Positions 42,508 through 45,653 of a stretch of DNA of 45,653 nt are shown piece after piece. The notes under the pieces are model-generated. The model was not told the DNA's origin. It was given only the letters and a program-made list of their open reading frames with translations, and did no database searches. How positions within the stretch are numbered: the stretch's first letter is position 1; every line of letters begins with the position of its first letter. A program made the position numbers and the translations under genes. Source of the DNA: Dehalococcoidia bacterium (GTDB lineage Bacteria > Chloroflexota > Dehalococcoidia > UBA2247 > RBG-13-53-26); the NCBI GenBank assembly GCA_030372995.1, contig JAUCPZ010000219.1, forward strand, positions 1 through 45,653. Reading direction: 5' to 3'.

Positions 42508-43365
42508 ATGCGGCGGACGGGAATCTTCTTTCACTACCAGGATGGCGAGCGGCTGCGGGACTTCCCCCAGGCACTCTCGGGAATCCTGGACAAGAACAAC
42601 GTGTTTCTGTTCGACGCCTTCTACCCTTCGAAGACGCCGTCTGATTTCGAGCTGGAACCCGTCTCAGAAGAGGTCCTCTCGCGGGTCCATACGCTCCAGA
42701 TGATCAGGCAGGTGAAGGCCACTGGGGCTTTTGAGGGGGCCCTGTTTTCCGCTGCCGGAACGGTGGCCGCGGCCGCGAGGATATGGCGCCGGGAGATCGA
42801 CAATGCGTTTGTCTTCACCGGCTATGGCGACCATCATGCAGGCAAGAACTTCTGGGGTGGCGGCTGCTATTTCAACGGCGCCGCCATCGCCATACACGAG
42901 TTGAGGCACACATTCGGCGTCAGGAAGGCGGCTATCATCGACACCGACGCCCACCATGGCAACGGCACGTGGCAGATATTCGAGAATGACGCCGACGTCC
43001 TGTACGTATGCTATTGCCCCAGCAGCTTTGTTGAGAGCAAGAACAAGGTCAATGTCGAGGTCCCCTGGACAACGGACGATGACCACTACCTTGACATCGT
43101 GCGGCAAAGCCTCCTCCCCCGCGCCACCGCTTTCCAGCCCGAGTGTCTCTTCTGGAACTGGGGCTACGATGGGACGCAGGGGGAATATGGAGACCTGGGG
43201 CTCACGCCCGATTGCCACGTCCGTCTGGCGCAGTTGCTGAGGCTGACGGCAGACGAGCTGTGCTCAGGCAGGCTCATCGTAGTTCTGTGCGGTGGCAGCC
43301 GGCGAGACCTGGCGCGTTCGCTCATCCCCAAGATCATCGGCGTGCTCTGTGACCTGCAAACGTAG
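42508..43365 (+). CDS. Divergent histone-deacetylase-family (arginase-fold) protein
   Basis: 285 residues. The start is fixed by an in-frame stop (the macro gene's own TAG) 33 nt upstream; no good ribosome-binding site, so it may be read by coupling. HDAC-family features: the active-site His pair in GYGDHHAGKNFWGGGCYFNG (His109, His110), zinc ligands in DTDAHHGNGTW (Asp147, His149) and the third in WNWGYDGTQGEYGDLGLTP (Asp221). The usual C-terminal GGY tyrosine, which stabilises the transition state, is replaced: the segment reads LCGGSRRDLA (Ser264). It is also shorter than typical acetoin-utilisation or acetylpolyamine enzymes. Zinc amidohydrolase is likely; deacetylase activity is uncertain. 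Confidence 0.8.
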   Translation: MRRTGIFFHYQDGERLRDFPQALSGILDKNNVFLFDAFYPSKTPSDFELEPVSEEVLSRVHTLQMIRQVKATGAFEGALFSAAGTVAAAARIWRREIDNAFVFTGYGDHHAGKNFWGGGCYFNGAAIAIHELRHTFGVRKAAIIDTDAHHGNGTWQIFENDADVLYVCYCPSSFVESKNKVNVEVPWTTDDDHYLDIVRQSLLPRATAFQPECLFWNWGYDGTQGEYGDLGLTPDCHVRLAQLLRLTADELCSGRLIVVLCGGSRRDLARSLIPKIIGVLCDLQT

Positions 43366-43433
43366 GCGGTCACTGCAGCCGACGGAGCGCGACACCGCCC
43401 CTTTCCGCAGCACGCCATCGATCAGCGTTCATG

Positions 43434-43442
43434 TGCTATAAT
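43434..43442 (+). promoter_or_regulatory. Extended −10 for the cysteine-rich gene / tRNA-Ser
   Basis: TG-C-TATAAT, a full extended −10 about 26 nt before the start codon; −35 weak, as often with extended −10 promoters. Confidence 0.55.
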
Positions 43443-43468
43443 GAAGCGCGGATTTCTGGAGAGAATCC

Positions 43469-43855
43469 ATGATCATAGAGTATACGCACCCGGAGCTGGG
43501 CGAGGACATACAGGGCCGGGCCGGTTTCTATACGGCAGTCGAGGAATTGACCATGCCGTACAAAGGACGGGAGATCTTGTACGTGATGGGTACTGCCCGG
43601 CTCGACAGGCCATGCTGTGGCGGGGCCTGCAGTTGGGGCTATGTCCAGGTGCCGGGATTCCTTGTCCGGAGGCACGTGCGGCGGGATGATAGCGGTCTGC
43701 CGGTTTCGGAAGTTGAGATAGTCGAGGATGAGGACGACCGTAACCGGATCAGGCAAGCGTTGATGGACAGGCATCCGGGTGCCCAGGTTGAGATCTGGGG
43801 CAAGCAGTACGCGCAGGAGGGCAGCGCTCAAACGAGCCCGAGGCCTGCGCCGTGA
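43469..43855 (+). CDS. Hypothetical 128-aa protein with CCGGAC motif
   Basis: 128 residues; GGAGAG precedes the ATG. The N-terminal half is beta-rich (YTHPELGEDIQGRAGFYTAV, REILYVMGTARLD) and contains a cysteine cluster CCGGACSWGYVQVPGF that could bind metal or form a disulphide. The C-terminal half is charged (SEVEIVEDEDDRNRIRQALMDRHPGAQVEIW). I do not recognise the family. It ends 6 nt before tRNA-Ser and shares its transcript, so tRNA processing would cut right at its 3′ end; a role tied to translation is possible but unproven. Confidence 0.65.
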   Translation: MIIEYTHPELGEDIQGRAGFYTAVEELTMPYKGREILYVMGTARLDRPCCGGACSWGYVQVPGFLVRRHVRRDDSGLPVSEVEIVEDEDDRNRIRQALMDRHPGAQVEIWGKQYAQEGSAQTSPRPAP

Positions 43856-43861
43856 TCCACC

Positions 43862-43955
43862 GGAGGGATCGCATAGTGGTCTAGTGCGGGCGCCTGCTAA
43901 GCGCTTACGGGGGGTTAAACCTCCGTCGTGGGTTCGAATCCCACTCCCTCCGCCA
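43862..43955 (+). tRNA. tRNA-Ser (anticodon GCT), CCA encoded
   Basis: The acceptor GGAGGGA pairs with TCCCTCC (43945–43951). The anticodon loop CTGCTAA gives GCT, reading AGC/AGU. The long variable arm (around ACGGGGGGTTAAACCTCCGT) is typical of serine tRNAs. The T arm is GTGGG–TTCGAAT–CCCAC. The discriminator G and CCA are encoded. Confidence 0.95.
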
Positions 43956-44050
43956 GCACAGCAATCCCTGCTAACGGTCATGACAAGCCCTGTCATACTC
44001 GGTTACCTTGCCGCCCAGCTCACAATACTCTCCCGGGAGCCGCGACTGCC

Positions 44051-45322
44051 ATGAGACGCTACTATATCTGGACAATCGGCTGCCAGATGAACAAAGCCGA
44101 CTCCCAGCAAGTGGCCAACTACCTTGAGCGGGCTGGTCTATCCGAGGCGCGGTCCGCAGGAGAGGCTGATCTCATTGTGCTCAACAGCTGCGTCGTCAGA
44201 GAGCATGCCGAAACGAAGGTAGTCAACAAGCTCAATTCGCTGAGAGGGCTCAAGAAGTCCCGTCCGGAGGTCACCATCGCACTAACGGGCTGCATGGTGG
44301 GTTCCCAACCCGATCATCTGAAGGGCCGCTTCCCATGGGTAGACCTCTTCTTCCGTCCCCAGCAATGGGAGGTGCTCTCGAAGTGGGGCGAGGCCTGGGG
44401 ACTGCCAGGCATGGACGCCGAGGAAGATCTGATCCCGCACACTCCCTGTGTAACCGCATACGTCCCAGTGATCCACGGATGCGACAGCTTCTGTTCCTAC
44501 TGCATCGTCCCATATCGCCGCGGCCGGGCGCGCAGCCGAAATCCCGACGAAATCCTACGCCACGTGCAGGAACTCGTCCAGCATGGCACCAAAGAGGTGA
44601 TTCTACTAGGGCAGATCGTCGATGCATATGGACAGGATCTCCCCTCTGAAGTGGACCTCGCCGACCTGCTGGCCGCGTTGAACCGCATCGAGGGATTGCT
44701 CCGCATCCGCTTTCTGACTAGCCATCCCTCCTATATGAGCCGCAGGCTGATCAGCGCTGTGGCCGACTTGGACAAGGTGTGCGAGCATATCAGCCTGCCC
44801 ATCCAGGCGGGCGATAACGGAATTCTGGCAGCCATGAAGCGCGGATACACGAGGGAGCAATACGGTGAACTCGTGAAGGAAATACGCTGCACCATCCCCG
44901 GCGTTGCGTTGAGCACTGATGTCATCGTTGGTTTCCCCGGGGAGACCAACGAGCAGTTCACCAGGACGTTGGAGGTGCTCGAGAGAACACGTTTCGACAA
45001 GGTTCACATCGCGGCCTACTCTCCGCGTCCGGAGACGACCGCAGCCAGAAACCTCAAAGACGATCTCCGCCCGGAGGAGAAGGAGGCGCGCCGCGCCCAG
45101 GCCGAATCGCTGCAGAACCGCATAGCCGCTCAGATTAACGCGGCGCTACTGGGGCAGACCGTAGAAGTCCTGGTGGAAGGTCAGCAGAAGGGCAAGTGGT
45201 GCGGTCGCACAAGAGGGGACAAACTCGTCTTCTTCACTGGGAACGCCGGGGTGATCGGAAGACTGGTGAACGTGAGGATAGAGAAGACAAGCGCTCACGC
45301 TCTCCAAGGGGTTGCGGATTAG
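44051..45322 (+). CDS. miaB: tRNA-2-methylthio-N6-dimethylallyladenosine synthase (MiaB)
   Basis: 423 residues from the ATG at 44051; the open frame extends upstream into the tRNA. The N-terminal methylthiotransferase domain binds one cluster through Cys11 (IGCQMN), Cys47 (NSCVVREHAE) and Cys81 (TGCM). The radical SAM cluster is held by CDSFCSYC (Cys144, 148, 151). A TRAM domain closes the protein (QTVEVLVEGQQKGKWCGRTRG). The GCQMNKADS form identifies MiaB rather than MtaB or RimO. It adds a methylthio group at A37 of tRNAs reading UNN codons. The tRNA-Ser(GCT) just upstream reads AGN codons and is not an expected substrate. Confidence 0.93.
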   Translation: MRRYYIWTIGCQMNKADSQQVANYLERAGLSEARSAGEADLIVLNSCVVREHAETKVVNKLNSLRGLKKSRPEVTIALTGCMVGSQPDHLKGRFPWVDLFFRPQQWEVLSKWGEAWGLPGMDAEEDLIPHTPCVTAYVPVIHGCDSFCSYCIVPYRRGRARSRNPDEILRHVQELVQHGTKEVILLGQIVDAYGQDLPSEVDLADLLAALNRIEGLLRIRFLTSHPSYMSRRLISAVADLDKVCEHISLPIQAGDNGILAAMKRGYTREQYGELVKEIRCTIPGVALSTDVIVGFPGETNEQFTRTLEVLERTRFDKVHIAAYSPRPETTAARNLKDDLRPEEKEARRAQAESLQNRIAAQINAALLGQTVEVLVEGQQKGKWCGRTRGDKLVFFTGNAGVIGRLVNVRIEKTSAHALQGVAD

Positions 45323-45594
45323 CTACTGCTCGGCCGGTGGGACGAGATTGCGATTCAGCAGCTCATTCCAGCTTTCGAACCACTTCGCCTTCACCTCGTC
45401 AGGCCAGTCGGGATTGAGATTGGGGAACTTCTCCAGGAGTGCCATAGTCGTCTGCAAGGTGCGGTGATGGGCCAGCCACTCCTCCCTCACATCCTTGGGC
45501 CACGTCGGGTCGAAAGGCGGCAACTTCCCCGCCAGATGACTGGTGCCGGCTGCGATCCCCCTCCTGACAGGTCTGCTCCTCGCCAGGCCCGACG
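45323..45594 (-). CDS. Trp-rich repeat protein, 5′ end missing (cut by sequencing adapter)
   Basis: The frame is open from the adapter junction at 45594 down to a TAG at 45323–45325; the first genuine codons are lost. About 90 residues remain. They contain two imperfect copies of one motif: DPTWPKDVREEWLAHHRTLQ and NPDWPDEVKAKWFESWNELL, i.e. (D/N)P-x-WP-x-(D/E)-V-(R/K)-x-x-W, spaced about 34 residues apart. The unit recalls short helical repeats, but I do not recognise a family. The gene is convergent with miaB with no base between the two stops. Confidence 0.6.
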
Positions 45595-45653
45595 CTGTCT
45601 CTTATACACATCTCCGAGCCCACGAGACAGCGCTGTGTATCTCGTATGGCGTC
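45595..45653. other. Illumina Nextera adapter sequence (artefact)
   Basis: 45595–45613 is the reverse complement of the 19-bp Tn5 mosaic end used in Nextera kits (begins CTGTCTCTTATACACATCT). 45614–45628 is the rest of the read-2 adapter (CCGAGCCCACGAGAC). Then comes a 10-base index-like stretch and, from 45639, 14 of 15 bases of the P7 flow-cell sequence. It is not genomic and should be trimmed; genuine sequence ends at 45594. Confidence 0.98.

Noticed and set aside
43441..43689. Plus-strand frame starting at the ATG next to the extended −10
   Set aside because: The ATG overlaps the −10 box itself and the frame conflicts with the supported gene at 43469.
44051..45322. Calling this gene MtaB or RimO
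   Set aside because: The GCQMNKADS cluster motif and TRAM ending fit MiaB; MtaB has a GCKxNxxE form and RimO acts on ribosomal protein S12.
1..45594. CRISPR arrays or replication origin
   Set aside because: No regularly spaced direct repeats, DnaA-box cluster or GATC-rich AT region was seen by eye.
45399..45623. Minus-strand open frame beginning MGSEMCIRDS
   Set aside because: Its start lies in Nextera adapter sequence; the peptide is a known artefact.

Overview
The window is a GC-rich bacterial contig end. It carries core bacterial genes (gyrA, ribosomal protein L25, mazG, gmk, miaB, rmuC) next to ferredoxin- and CoA-based energy genes: a 2-oxoacid:ferredoxin oxidoreductase, a multi-cysteine 4Fe-4S protein, a class III CoA-transferase and an ADP-forming acyl-CoA synthetase-type subunit. 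This suits an anaerobe. The mix, together with a RemA/DUF370–gmk pair and a Memo-family protein, recalls uncultured Chloroflexota (Dehalococcoidia-like). That placement is an inference from gene content; no marker phylogeny was possible.

Layout. 1–360: remnants of REP-associated tyrosine transposases (RAYT). 586–2389 (+): a tiny membrane protein and the first of two paralogous 489-residue FAD oxidoreductases. 2423–10289 (−): a DNA-repair block, with an AddA/AddB-like helicase–nuclease pair joined by an ATGA overlap and RmuC upstream. 10432–13788 (+): a lipoprotein, then korAB. 13843–19485 (−): a biosynthetic block (APGM-family enzyme, lysC, tyrA, aroA, remA, gmk). The APGM-family gene sits 5 nt before lysC and is a good candidate for the alternative homoserine kinase. 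19529–19606: tRNA-Pro(CGG). 19656–23735 (−): a TPR protein, gyrA and mazG in one coupled operon. 24153–26221: a 4-OT-type tautomerase (+), L25 (−) and an alpha/beta hydrolase (−).

26389–35886 is metabolic: the second FAD oxidoreductase, the 4Fe-4S protein, a Memo-family protein, a nitroreductase, a lipoprotein, and a divergent CoA-transferase / CoA-synthetase pair. 36150–39977 is the least recognisable stretch: an HTH protein with a possible autoregulatory operator, a translationally coupled pair of unknown small genes (58 and 91 residues), a PAS/HD-GYP protein and a SHOCT protein. 40122–45322 holds a B12-binding-type radical SAM protein, a macro-domain / HDAC-family gene pair, a cysteine-rich 128-residue protein 6 nt before tRNA-Ser(GCT), and miaB. 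The last gene is cut off at 45594; everything after that is Illumina Nextera adapter, not genome.

How the parts may work together: korAB and the 4Fe-4S protein would exchange electrons with ferredoxin, while the CoA-transferase and CoA-synthetase handle acyl-CoA substrates. The lysC block feeds aspartate-family and aromatic amino acids. Macro and HDAC-family proteins may act on acetylated products. No complete new defence or mobile system is visible. The most novel-looking material is the 36–38 kb cluster and the macro/HDAC pair.
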